NCBI GenBank assembly: GCA_934047225.1
Contig: OW204001.1
Coordinates: 6,990,201 to 7,054,200 of the forward strand
Reading direction: 5' to 3'
Origin: Ypsolopha sequella
Taxonomy: Eukaryota; Arthropoda; Insecta; Lepidoptera; Ypsolophidae
Length of the DNA stretch: 64,000 nucleotides
Below are positions 42,700-51,982 of the stretch, piece after piece. Made by a program: the position numbers and the translations under genes. Within the stretch, counting starts at the first letter, position 1. Every line of letters begins with the position of its first letter. Under the pieces are notes generated by a model. The model was given only the letters and a program-made list of their open reading frames with translations. It made no database searches and was not told the DNA's origin.

Positions 42700-45460
42700 T
42701 TTTCTTTTTTTTTTAAACAAAGAAAAATTTTACTAACAAGAAACTTAAATAACATAAATAATACTAAATTATAAATAATACTTAAAATAGATAATTAACT
42801 ACAAATAATATAAGATTAAAAAGAGGCTAAATTAAATAAAAAATATTGTTTCAATCGCTGCCGCAGGGGGTCCCAGCAGGCTGGTTGTGTTACCCCGTTA
42901 GAATGCGAGGCTAATCCGCTGTCCGAGGAAGGCCCCAGCCCGCCGATCACCAGAAGCGTCGACCAGGCGCGAGGAAATTCCTTGGAAAACTCGTCGCGCT
43001 TCTATTCCCCATGGCCCAAGAGTTTCTACTCTAAGAGGCTCAAATATGTAGGCCTCTTGGAGGCCTCTGCTGCAGCTGCTGCCACGCCAGCCCTAGTGGC
43101 GGTCGCATTGGGAAGGGGCCAGTGTATCCGCACAGGTCGCGTCCCACACCAATGGCCGCCCGTTCTTCCAAGCTAAACGAGTCATGCCGTCAGGTCTCTT
43201 GCCGTCGTAGCGTACCAGACCTGGAGGTTCGAGGGTAGCTGGCACGTTAACGCTGGCAGGAGCCCGACGGATGACGTCATTAAGGCTGGCGTGACGTGGC
43301 AAACGCCCAGAACTACGCTGGCATAAAAGGCCATGATGACCATGCTGGTCGACACTAACTGCACAACGGCAGCGATTTGCTTCGTTTATTTTGGCACCAA
43401 GGCGTAGACTTACAGCCAGAGTGAAGGTCATCCTCTCCAGTAAGGTGCCGATATTGGTTGAGGGGATCACGTTCAACCAATAGCCTGATTCACGTCCATA
43501 AGAGGCCAAGAGACGAGCCCGGTCCGCAGGGTCTTGTGCAGTCTCGACTAAAGTTTTTTGTACTTGTGTACAGAGATGCTCGTCACATAGCCTCTGGGAT
43601 GACGTATTGAATGGTAAATTTTGGTCCGCTGGACAAGCTCGCGTCCAACAACGTCACCAAGTGACGGGTTAGTGATACTACCGAAGAGGTCTCGTGTGCC
43701 GTGGGCTGATGACAGGAACGCTGGGAGTGCCACACTCGAAATTTTTCTAATACCCAGGCCACCTAGCCTGACTGGTAGGCTTGCCTGGGTCCAGCTGCGT
43801 TCGTCTAACGGGCAATTTAGAATTTCTGCCATCGTACTTTGAATAATGTTGTCCATGGTGGTAAGAAGCGTATCATGTTTCCAAAGGGTAGAACAACGAA
43901 GGACATATGTGAATTTGAGGACGAACATGCAGTACCTGATAACGGACAGTGCCATGTGGGGGTTTATCTGTTTGAGGCGCCCAGATGACTCTTTGAATTG
44001 AGTAATTTCATCTTTAACATATCCAGGAATAGATTCGTCTAAAATTGGTGCACCTAGAAGGCGAAGCGATTCGCTATTGAGAATTTTGATATTTGGTGCG
44101 AGATTATTAGATTGTGATTGGGTTTCAATTCTCGCTTTATCTGGTACTGTTTCTGATATGTATAACTCATATTTTGATGCATTTAGTTCTAGGCCTATAG
44201 ATTGAAATGAGTTTACTAGGTTTTCAAGGTCCTTAAGGACAGTCGTGGCTTCATCTCCTAAAGTGCCATCATCTAGGTACCAAACATTCAGTTTAGAATT
44301 TAGTTTAGATATAATTGGATGAATAGCCAAACTGAAGATAGCCGGTCCCAGGGGGTCACCCTGCTAACATCCTACGGCCGAATTTAAAAGGTGGTTCCTG
44401 TAAATTAATTTTGAGGGTGCACTGTAGCATTGCCAAAGATAGCTGAAGGTCGCGGGAATATTTTCTTTAATTTCTGTAAGTAGGGTGCCCCTATCTACGG
44501 AGTTGAAGGCGTTCTTTACATCCACCTTTAACATCACTTCACCTCCACCGTGTTGCAGGTAGGTACGAGCTGCATGGACGGCGGCCTCGCATCCACCTTT
44601 ACTGCCAAATCCAAGCTGTATAGGCTGAAATTTTGTTGATAGGTCCGAGAGAATATATTTACAGCATATTATGGAGACAACACGAAGGATGGTGTTACCA
44701 ACAGCGATCGGTCTTATTCCTCCATCCTTCTTTTTTAGAGCGCACAAACTGAATGAATGAATACTAAATGAATACTTTTATTTATCAAAAGGTAGATTAT
44801 CTTATAGCTAAATATGACCCACAAAACTGCATGTACAGTTTGACTGTGGGATCCGTGTGTCTCTGATACAATTTTTATAAAATTAGTACCTACTTAAATA
44901 AAAGTAATTAGTACGATCAGCCGAACATAAGCGGCCACGCCTCCGCTACCACTTTACGTGCCATTGCTTAGCTATGAATTGGCATGGGTATCCGCTGACG
45001 CGCGGCCGACCGCACCAGCTAATTATATAATTATTTTTTATTTTTTATTTAAAACATTTATTTCGAGCAACATGACGAGCATTATTACTAGCACCGTAAA
45101 GTATACTGGTAACGTCTCCGCGCACCTTGCCGGACAGCATAATGTTTACCAGCTGCGTGAGGTCCCCCAGGAGGGATCGGCCAGTCTCTCCAGTCATGCC
45201 GCATAATAGGCCTTGTGGAGTTGTGGTGCTGTAGTGACATGCCATCAAGACCACCAGCCGATCCGCTCTTGAAGGACATCATCGCAGCCAGCAGGTCGTC
45301 AGTTGTTGCTTGAGGGGTACGGTCTGAAGGATGGGGAGCATCGGGCTGCTGTGTGTTGGTGTTTAGAGGCCAGAGCCGAAAGAGTTTCAGGGGTGTCCGC
45401 AGCTACCGCGTCGTTGGAAAAGAGAAGTCGGGCGGCTCCTTAAATGTCTCCTTCACTTAT
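42700..45460 (-). pseudogene. Decayed retroelement RT of the YLDDGTLGD type
   Basis: On the minus strand, from 45430 down: a TPQATTDDLLAAM lead, SGSAGGLDGMSL, LVNIMLSGKV, then (after an insertion) KKDGGIRPIAVGNTILRV, VDVKNAFNSVDR, QGDPLGPAIFSLAIHP and catalytic WYLDDGTLGD. Next come a C-x-C/H-H-C segment (RCRCAVSVDQHGHHGLLC), EPPGLVRYDGKRPDGMT with WDATCADTLA, and VETLGPWG with AGAFLGQRISL. The minus-strand poly(A) is the T run at 42705-42715. Breaks: TAG at 44366 next to QGDPLGP, a frame change near 43620, one near 45240, a later stop near 42910 and a ~340-bp insertion. RT with a YxDD box is clear. The RPDG...WD.T pattern resembles a PD-(D/E)XK nuclease, but that is inference. I recall this family from many animal genomes but cannot name its clade. 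Confidence 0.75.
44750..45090. mobile_element. ~340-bp insertion within the RT pseudogene
   Basis: RT sequence stops after KKDGG-side position 44747 and resumes near 45090 (SILYGA). The intervening DNA begins with TGAATGAATACT duplications and ends in an AT-rich stretch. No TIR or tail is clear enough for classification. Confidence 0.5.
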
Positions 45461-45564
45461 TTAATTTTCGATATTTCTTGTTATGCATCTTTTATAATTT
45501 ATTTTGCTTTCTTCTATTTCTGGATTTGTTTGAATTGAACATTTTTTTTTAATGTTAGCTGTAA

Positions 45565-46855
45565 GTGAGCCATCCTCTTTTCCCTTTGACACATGTAGGG
45601 TCCGATAAGAAAAACTTAACAAATGCTCCAATGGTCACGTACGGTGCCGTCATCTGGTGGCCTAGGACGGACGCCGGTTACGTACAGAAAGAACTGGAAA
45701 ATTTTCAAAGGCATGCTTGCATGGTAACCACAAGCTGCATGCGAACCACGGTATCCGCGGCCCTTGAGACCATCTTGGACGTCCCGCCGCTACACCTGTT
45801 CATACAACAGGAGGCGGCGGTTGCAGCGTTCAGATTCAGGGCAGCTGGACAGTGGAAAAGCGATGAAAGGGCACCACACACGCGCATTCTTGAGTTGGCC
45901 GTGTCCCACCAACCCGTGATGGACGCGCCGTGAGACGGAATACCTAAAAAGCATGTCTTTAACTTCCAACTATTTGAGGAAACAGCAGATCACTCTCATA
46001 TCCATGAGGTAAGGATATATAAGGATGGATCCAAAACAAAGGTGGGTACTGGGGCCGGAGCGTACTCAGCTGAACTTAACATTCACAGGTCAACCGCCTT
46101 GGGTAAGCACAACACGATTTTCCAAGCGGAATGCGTAGGAATTATCCTGGCGACAAGCGCGGTACTCAGAAGGGAAGCTAGAGGCCTCAATATTAGGATA
46201 CTTTCTGACAGCACGGCGGTACTACGAGCCCTAAGCAAGACTATTGTTACCTCTGGGCTAATACTACAGTGTCTAAATCAACTGGAAGAGGTAAGTCGAC
46301 ACAATAAAGTCACCCTCCAGTGGATAAAAGGACATATCGGATCGCTGGGCAATGATGCGGCAGATGAACTGGCAAAGGAAGGTGCAAAAATGGAACCGGT
46401 AGGTGCTGAGCCACTGGTTCCCTTGCCCTTTAACCAGATACGAACCTGGCTGCGTGAGAGAACCAGCTCTCAACATGCTGAGCGATGGGCAAGCATGACA
46501 ACTTGTAGACAGACGAAAGCGGTTCTACCCACCGTGGACCGTCGCCTGACAAAGAAACTACTTCGTCTCAATAGGCTGAACTTTCGCATGATGGTAGGGC
46601 TAATTACGGGACATACTTAGTAACCTCAACAGACATTTCTATAATATAAGTATGACGGACAGTCCTCTATGCAGAGCTTGTATGGAGACCGAAGAAACGC
46701 CGACCCACGTGATGATAGACTGCGTAGGCGTCAGCACACAACGGGCTAAGATCCTCGGTGAACCGGGGACACTTCGCCAATCCTGTGGCGACCTAGGTCG
46801 CCTCTTGGGATTCTGGCGAGAGCTGGGCTGGCTGGAATAGCCATTAATTTATCTT
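45565..46855 (+). pseudogene. LINE RT C-terminus and RNase H remnant
   Basis: The + strand reads VTYGAVIWWPRTD, a CMVTTSCMRTT-type finger region and LDVPPLHLFIQQEA, then (after a stop at 45931 and a frame change) RNase H: YKDGSKTKVGTGAGAYS, FQAECVGI, ILSDSTAVL and GHIGSLGNDAADELAKEGA with all four acidic positions present. A stop near 46620 and another frame change precede CRACMETEETPTHVMIDC, a C-C-H-C end motif. The pattern is that of an R1/I-like LINE tail. It is on the strand opposite to the neighbouring RT pseudogene. Confidence 0.8.
46042..46620 (+). pseudogene. RNase H segment of the LINE remnant
   Basis: 192-aa open stretch inside the remnant above. Acidic residues DGS, AEC, SDS and NDAAD line up with the RNase H active site. 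It ends at a premature TAG in the GLITGHT segment, which normally continues into the terminal zinc motif. Confidence 0.75.
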
Positions 46856-46859
46856 AATT

Positions 46860-48405
46860 AACGCTGGCAACCCCTTCCCACCACCTGATCGGTTTAAATT
46901 TTTTTTTGGGTGCACAGGGAGTACAGAGCAACTGTTTGAAAAAATAATTAAAGTCGCTGAGCTCACATTTTTTTTCATTTTTTTCCCCACCCCACTACAC
47001 CCGCACCCACCGCCCGCGGCCTGCCAGCACGAAGATTATCGGAAAAGGTTGTTCAGGGAAGTAGCTAACGGAGTTTCAATACAGCTGAAGCCACATGACC
47101 GATTTGGTCGCTAGCTCTTAGACTAGATTGAATGTCTAAATGTCTATTCACTTCACCATGTTCTTCTAAAGCAAATCGGAACGAACTGTCCTCAAACACG
47201 GCTGCATGCGCTAAGTTCCCTTTGCCTACAATGGTAGAAAAAACCAAAATTAATTTACAACATAACCTCAAATTCTTGTTTATTTTGTTTATAATTCACT
47301 TCGGTGTTGGGCAGGAAACATCCACTTTTCTAAACAAAGCAAGTAAGTAAAGTTCTCCACGAGAAGGTACATAAAACTACGTATTTTAATCAATATCGCA
47401 TAACAGACAACCCATGGCAACCACCAGTCTGTCTGAGGAGTCGGTCAGTGTCGTTATGGTGCATACGGTTAGGGCTGCCATCCGTCCCGATATATCCGCA
47501 CTGGCACTGTTATCGAAAGAAACTGGCTCTTGTAGGAGTAGCTCTCTCCATTGAGCTTTGTTCATTGCCAACTCCTTCAGTTCTTGGTATGATACAACTC
47601 TAGCCTTTTCTTTTTATTGGTCTACATAGGTCCTCCTTGGTCTTCCTCTCTTTCCTTCTATATGTAATACGAATACTTAAATGTGTATCTATCTAAATAA
47701 ACAAATAAATATTTGAATTGTCTTTAAATTGAGTATTAATTTACTCCCCATTCCAAAGCGTCCCTATGAGACCCTAGCAAAATATGCAGCCTCACACACG
47801 GTGCTTCCCATTAAATCGCCAAATCGCGTTTTAATAGTGCAGATCGCTGGCGATCATCAATGGTTATTGGAATTGGATATCTCTGGGGTAGTTTTCCATA
47901 GAGTTCCAGTTTAGTGTTAGCAACCCTTTTGTTTTATTTCTCCTATTCCTGTTTTCAGTTTTGGTCTTTAGATCTACTCTTTTTACTATTATCTAGCATC
48001 ACTGACAAACTGCTGGGAAAAAACACTAACAACAAACTGTTAAGCCCTAAATTAGGGGCCCTCTCCTACTAAAATTGCAGGAAAAATCTGGTCAGACTGA
48101 TGCCCATGGTCAACAGTGACTCTTGATCCATTCCATTACACTTGGCAATCGCCTTTTCGAAGGTTTTCTGGGCAATCATAAATAAATAACCATAAAGGTT
48201 ATGTTTGGCGGTCACTCCATAATGTTACCCGACTCGCCATACCTAACCTTCTAACATAATCTACCAGCTTACTTCTGCACTAAAGGATTTCTAAAATTTT
48301 TGATAACTTTATCCCATAATGTCCACTCTACAACACTAATATCTACACCCCAACTATCAGATGAAATAATTTGGTGCAATGTAAAATCTATTTCAGAGCA
48401 CGAAA
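46860..48405. other. Spacer with LINE scraps, upstream of the lysine-rich gene
   Basis: The minus strand at 47100-47225 reads like a terminal exon after a TTGTAG acceptor (GKGNLAHAAVFEDSS... ending VLKLR) but I cannot identify it. The + frame 47729-47914 is also unrecognised. C-rich DNA at 46985-47025. Confidence 0.35.
47500..47665 (-). pseudogene. RTE-like LINE tail fragment
   Basis: The minus strand reads EGKRGRPRRTYVDQ, a stop, then KEKARVVSYQELKELAMNKA and QWRELL. The GRPR-TY.DQ block followed by a short basic tail is the usual C-terminus of these LINEs. Confidence 0.6.
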
Positions 48406-49026
48406 ATGGGTAAAAGAAGTAAAAAAAAACAAATTACACCTATGATTGATGATACAGTTGATACTTCAGTAAAAGGTGATGAGATGCCAAAACTAAAAAA
48501 GAGAGCCTTTACTGAGGTATTGGAATCTACAGTTGTCACTGAATCTGACTCACAAAAATCAAAAATAAATAAAACACCTAATATTCTTCACAACACAATT
48601 GATGAAAAAGTTGCAAATAATCTTGATACACATCTAGAAAACAAAATACCAAAAAGATCTAAAAAACACAGGACCTCCAAAACTTCTGAAGAATTGACAC
48701 AAAAAGAAGTTAAAAATAATGTTTGTGAGGCTGGGGGAACAAATAATAGAAAGAAAAAAAAGATGAAAGAAGTACAAACAGCTTATAATGACAAACCTTT
48801 GAAAATTGTTTTTGTGGATGACCAGCCTCAAGAGGTCTCTCCTGATACTACTATAAATAATCAAGGAGAAGGGAAAAAAAACAAACAAAGTTTAAATGAG
48901 GAGGATGCTGCGGTAAAAGATGAAGAAATAGACCAGTTCTGTGATGAACTGAGTGAGCATGATAATGAACAGTATGAAAGTTGGGTCAAGTTGATAGAAG
49001 CAAAGTTGCATAGTCATAAAACCTAG
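48406..49026 (+). CDS. Lysine-rich protein of unknown function, 206 aa
   Basis: One exon from ATGGGTAAAAGAAG to TAG. The sequence is strongly charged: basic clusters at residues 1-9 (MGKRSKKKQ), about 82-90 (KRSKKHR) and about 116-121 (RKKKKMK), then an acidic C-terminus (DEEIDQFCDELSEHDNEQYE) ending in a likely helix (SWVKLIEAKL). The patches look like nuclear or nucleolar localisation signals. No enzyme or membrane segment is seen. A CTATTTCAG 11 bp before the ATG could be a 5'-UTR intron acceptor, giving a non-coding first exon upstream. No AATAAA appears in the first 500 bp downstream. The frame is intact and its composition is unlike the surrounding repeats, so a real host gene is likely, but I do not recognise the family. 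Confidence 0.7.
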   Translation: MGKRSKKKQITPMIDDTVDTSVKGDEMPKLKKRAFTEVLESTVVTESDSQKSKINKTPNILHNTIDEKVANNLDTHLENKIPKRSKKHRTSKTSEELTQKEVKNNVCEAGGTNNRKKKKMKEVQTAYNDKPLKIVFVDDQPQEVSPDTTINNQGEGKKNKQSLNEEDAAVKDEEIDQFCDELSEHDNEQYESWVKLIEAKLHSHKT

Positions 49027-49212
49027 ATATTGTGTAAATTATATCTTATGTCTACTTTGATGTTTGTTCTGAGTCTTAGAGCATGTAATATTCTGGATAC
49101 AAATGTGTATTTCAAACTACATTATTTAAGTTTAATTATTGTACCTTTACCATACACGAATTCGTCTATGACCTGTACCGATACAGAGTTTGGTAAAAAC
49201 GTGTTGATGTTT

Positions 49213-49540
49213 GAATACATGACTTGGCTTGGCATAAGTAGTTCTTATTCTGTTTTTCTCTGAACCATGCTTGATCCATGTCGAAAAAATCGGTGACATT
49301 TGATGTTAAAAATCCATACGCCAAGAAGCGTTTTATTAAAATTTTTATGTTCCCATTTGGATACATGACTTGGCTTGGCATGTAGTTCTTATTCTATCTC
49401 TTTGTTCTGAACCATGCCAAAAAAACTTGGTGACATTTGATGTTAAGAAATCCATACGCCAAGAAGGATTTTATTAAAAACGTTTTTATGTTTGGATACA
49501 TGACTTTGCTTGGGATCAGTAGTTCTTATTATATGTTTTT
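49213..49540. repeat. Tandem repeat, ~140-bp unit, 2.3 copies
   Basis: Unit starts GGATACATGACTTGGCTTGG at 49213, 49359 and 49494 (periods 146 and 135), each followed by AGTTCTTATT; the first two continue to GAACCATGC and GGTGACATTTGATGTTAA. Lies just after the lysine-rich gene. Confidence 0.85.
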
Positions 49541-49705
49541 GAAATATATTTATTTATAAAATGTAGGTATATCAGATACACTTATTACAGGTGGGTTTTA
49601 ATGTAATATAAGTAATTAAATAATCTATGTGTATAGGTAATAGTTTTATGTAATAAATAATAATATGGGGATAATAATATTATTATCCCCATATTATTAA
49701 ATTTA
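49541..49705 (+). repeat. Dispersed repeat copy 2 with terminal palindrome
   Basis: Matches 6103-6232 up to AATAATATGGGG, then a perfect short palindrome (AATAATATGGGGATAATAAT and complement) at 49663-49705. Confidence 0.8.
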
Positions 49706-49849
49706 ATAAAAAAAAAATACACTTGAATAAAATAAAAATATAGGAATAAGGAATAAATATATGCCTAACTCTGCCCATTCGATTAGGTCTTGTTAAGAAG
49801 AAGAGCAAGAAACTTAACAAGATCATGTCTTTTTTTTTTCATAATATTA

Positions 49850-51982
49850 GTTACACCAAATTTAAATGGCAAGACTTTGTTTTCACTTCTTGTGTAAATT
49901 CGAAAAAAATCTTTAAACTTTGGATCTCTGTGATGAAAAAAAAAAGTATGGAGTGGGAATGATAAACTATTTTGAAAACTTGCTCATTTAATGTTATTTC
50001 CAAAAATGTATAACATTTGACCACTTTCATAAGGGCGAGACTAGTTATTGGCCTTGACCACCGGCTGGAATGGATTTTTAAAAATATTTACTTTCCATAA
50101 TTTGAACTAAAATGCTATAAAAGTAAAAATTGTTGAGTTTTAATTAAAACAATGTGAAGCAGTGATTATTTTTTTTATTATAAAAAAGTGTATACCGACA
50201 AGAAAAAGTGATACAATTTTTTTCAAGAATATCTCCTTATAACAAATGTTCGAACTGACGCCCGCCTGTACGAATGCATAAACGACACCTTTTCGAAATA
50301 TTTCGTTTTAGTCGGCGCAGGCTGAGTGCCGATATGCTTCTGGCGGCTTGTGTCACTCGTTCGCGTAGTTCTCCCTCATTGTGAATGGGCTTTGCGTACA
50401 CTCGATCCTTTAAACAGCCCCAGTAGAAGAAGTCGAGTGGATTAAGGTCTGGCGACCTTGGTGGCCACAGAATGGGGCCTAGTCTGCCAATCCAACGGCT
50501 GGGGTATGCTTCGTTGAGATGAGATCTTACTTGAACAGCATAATGAGCCGGACACCCGTCATTTTGCAGCCACATTTGGGCTCGGGCTTGAAGTGACTTG
50601 TCTTCTAACAAAACTGGCAAAGTATTTTGCAGAAATTCCAAGTAATTTTGTCCATTCAGAACTGAGGGCAGTTCTACTGGGCCCACGATTCGACCGTTGT
50701 AAATTCCGGCCCACATGTTTATTTTAAATTGGTACTGTGAATGGTCTTCCTTCTTTTCATGCGGATTGACCATCCGCCAACTGTGGAGATTATGCAAATT
50801 GATGTAGCCATCTTTCCTGCAGGCGGACTCATCACTCCACAATACGTGATTAAAAAAATCCGGGTCTTCTTGGTGTTTGCGTAGCATTCGTTGGCAAAAT
50901 ACCACGCGCTTCGCATAATCGCGTGTCAGAAGTGCTTGTACACGCGTAACATGATAAGGATGATATTGATATCGTTTGAGTACTCTATGCACAGTGGATT
51001 TCGGTATTCCCGTAGTTTGTTCGATGCGCCGACAAGAAGTTGATGGATCGTCTTCAATTTGTAAGAGAACTTCCTCATCGTCAACCTCTACAGGTCTACC
51101 CTCACCACCGTGTCTGCCTGGATTTCTTCCTTCTCTGAAGGCTTTGTCAACCCTTAAAAAAACTCCATATTGTGGGTGTTGTCGGTTTGGATAACGATCA
51201 GCATAAATCCTTGCAGCTTGTCTAGCAGAGTATGTGACACTTCCACGTATTTCGTCGAAATGTCTGGTTTCTCCATAAATCAAATGCATATCTGCATACT
51301 CATGATGGGTAAATGGATGGTCTTGATGATTTGCCATGATGCAACAAATCACAAACACAATGATCCAATTCACAAGCAAAACAAGTCCCGAGAAGCGCCA
51401 AGTCGTACACTTCACAAGATACCAAATCAAGAGCACAGCAAAGTCCAAATTAAAGCCAGGTTCGTTGGAATATCGCAATACGGAAGCAGTACACGAGTGT
51501 AGCATAGTATGTAAATTGTAAAAAAGTGTTGCACTGAGCGACAAGTGAGTGCGCAAACAAACAACAATGGCAAATTAGTGGTGGCAGAGGGCAGCTAGCT
51601 TCATGTTAAAACGAGACAGCTATACATCACGCTGTTGATGTCCTTGTTTATTTTTTAACTGTTCTTAGATAAATAGTCAAAAAAAACGGTTAGAACGTCG
51701 ATGCGATAGTGTAAATAAGATTTTTAGTTCAAATTGTGGATAATATTTTTTAAATATCCATTCCTGCCGTTGATAAAAGGTTAATAAATAGGCTTATTCT
51801 TATGAAAATGGTCACATATCTTACATTTCTAAAAAGAACATTAAATGACCAAGTTTCTAAAATAGTTTATCATTCCCACTCCATACTTTTTTTTTTCATC
51901 ACAGAGATCCAAAGTTTAAAGATTTTTTTCGAGTTTACACAAGACGTGAAAACAAAGTCTTGCCAATTAAATTTGGTGTAAC
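49850..51982 (-). mobile_element. Complete mariner-type (DD41D-spaced) transposon, 2.13 kb
   Basis: Inverted termini of ~190-200 bp: GTTACACCAAATTTAAATGG at 49850 and its near complement ending 51982; inner parts share GTATGGAGTGGGAATGATAA. A single transposase gene lies between on the minus strand. The left flank is TA; the right flank is TT, so the usual TA duplication is not intact or the boundary is off by a few bases. Confidence 0.88.
50237..51337 (-). CDS. Tc1/mariner-type transposase, 366 aa
   Basis: Start chosen at the ATG encoding MANHQDHPFTHHEYADMHLI; the open frame extends 73 codons further upstream (to 51556), but that stretch is hydrophobic and unlike transposases. N-terminal helix-turn-helix (residues ~8-55, DUF4817-like: YADMHLIYGET... 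RIYADRYPNR), a second HTH with IEQTTGIPKSTVHRVLKRY, then the catalytic domain: WSDES, LQNDGCPAHYA and PPRSPDLNPLDFFYWG. Counting from the D of NDG to the D of NPLD gives 41 residues between them, the DD41D spacing reported for one mariner-like branch. No stop or frameshift interrupts it, so it could be active. Confidence 0.9.
   Translation of the reverse strand: MANHQDHPFTHHEYADMHLIYGETRHFDEIRGSVTYSARQAARIYADRYPNRQHPQYGVFLRVDKAFREGRNPGRHGGEGRPVEVDDEEVLLQIEDDPSTSCRRIEQTTGIPKSTVHRVLKRYQYHPYHVTRVQALLTRDYAKRVVFCQRMLRKHQEDPDFFNHVLWSDESACRKDGYINLHNLHSWRMVNPHEKKEDHSQYQFKINMWAGIYNGRIVGPVELPSVLNGQNYLEFLQNTLPVLLEDKSLQARAQMWLQNDGCPAHYAVQVRSHLNEAYPSRWIGRLGPILWPPRSPDLNPLDFFYWGCLKDRVYAKPIHNEGELRERVTQAARSISALSLRRLKRNISKRCRLCIRTGGRQFEHLL

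Noticed and set aside
42700..46855. One single retroelement covering both RT regions
   Set aside because: The two parts are on opposite strands, and their RT types (YLDD versus LINE RNase H tail) differ.
47729..47914. 61-aa plus-strand ORF as a small gene
   Set aside because: No conserved motif and no transcript signals; it could be a decayed fragment, but nothing supports a call.
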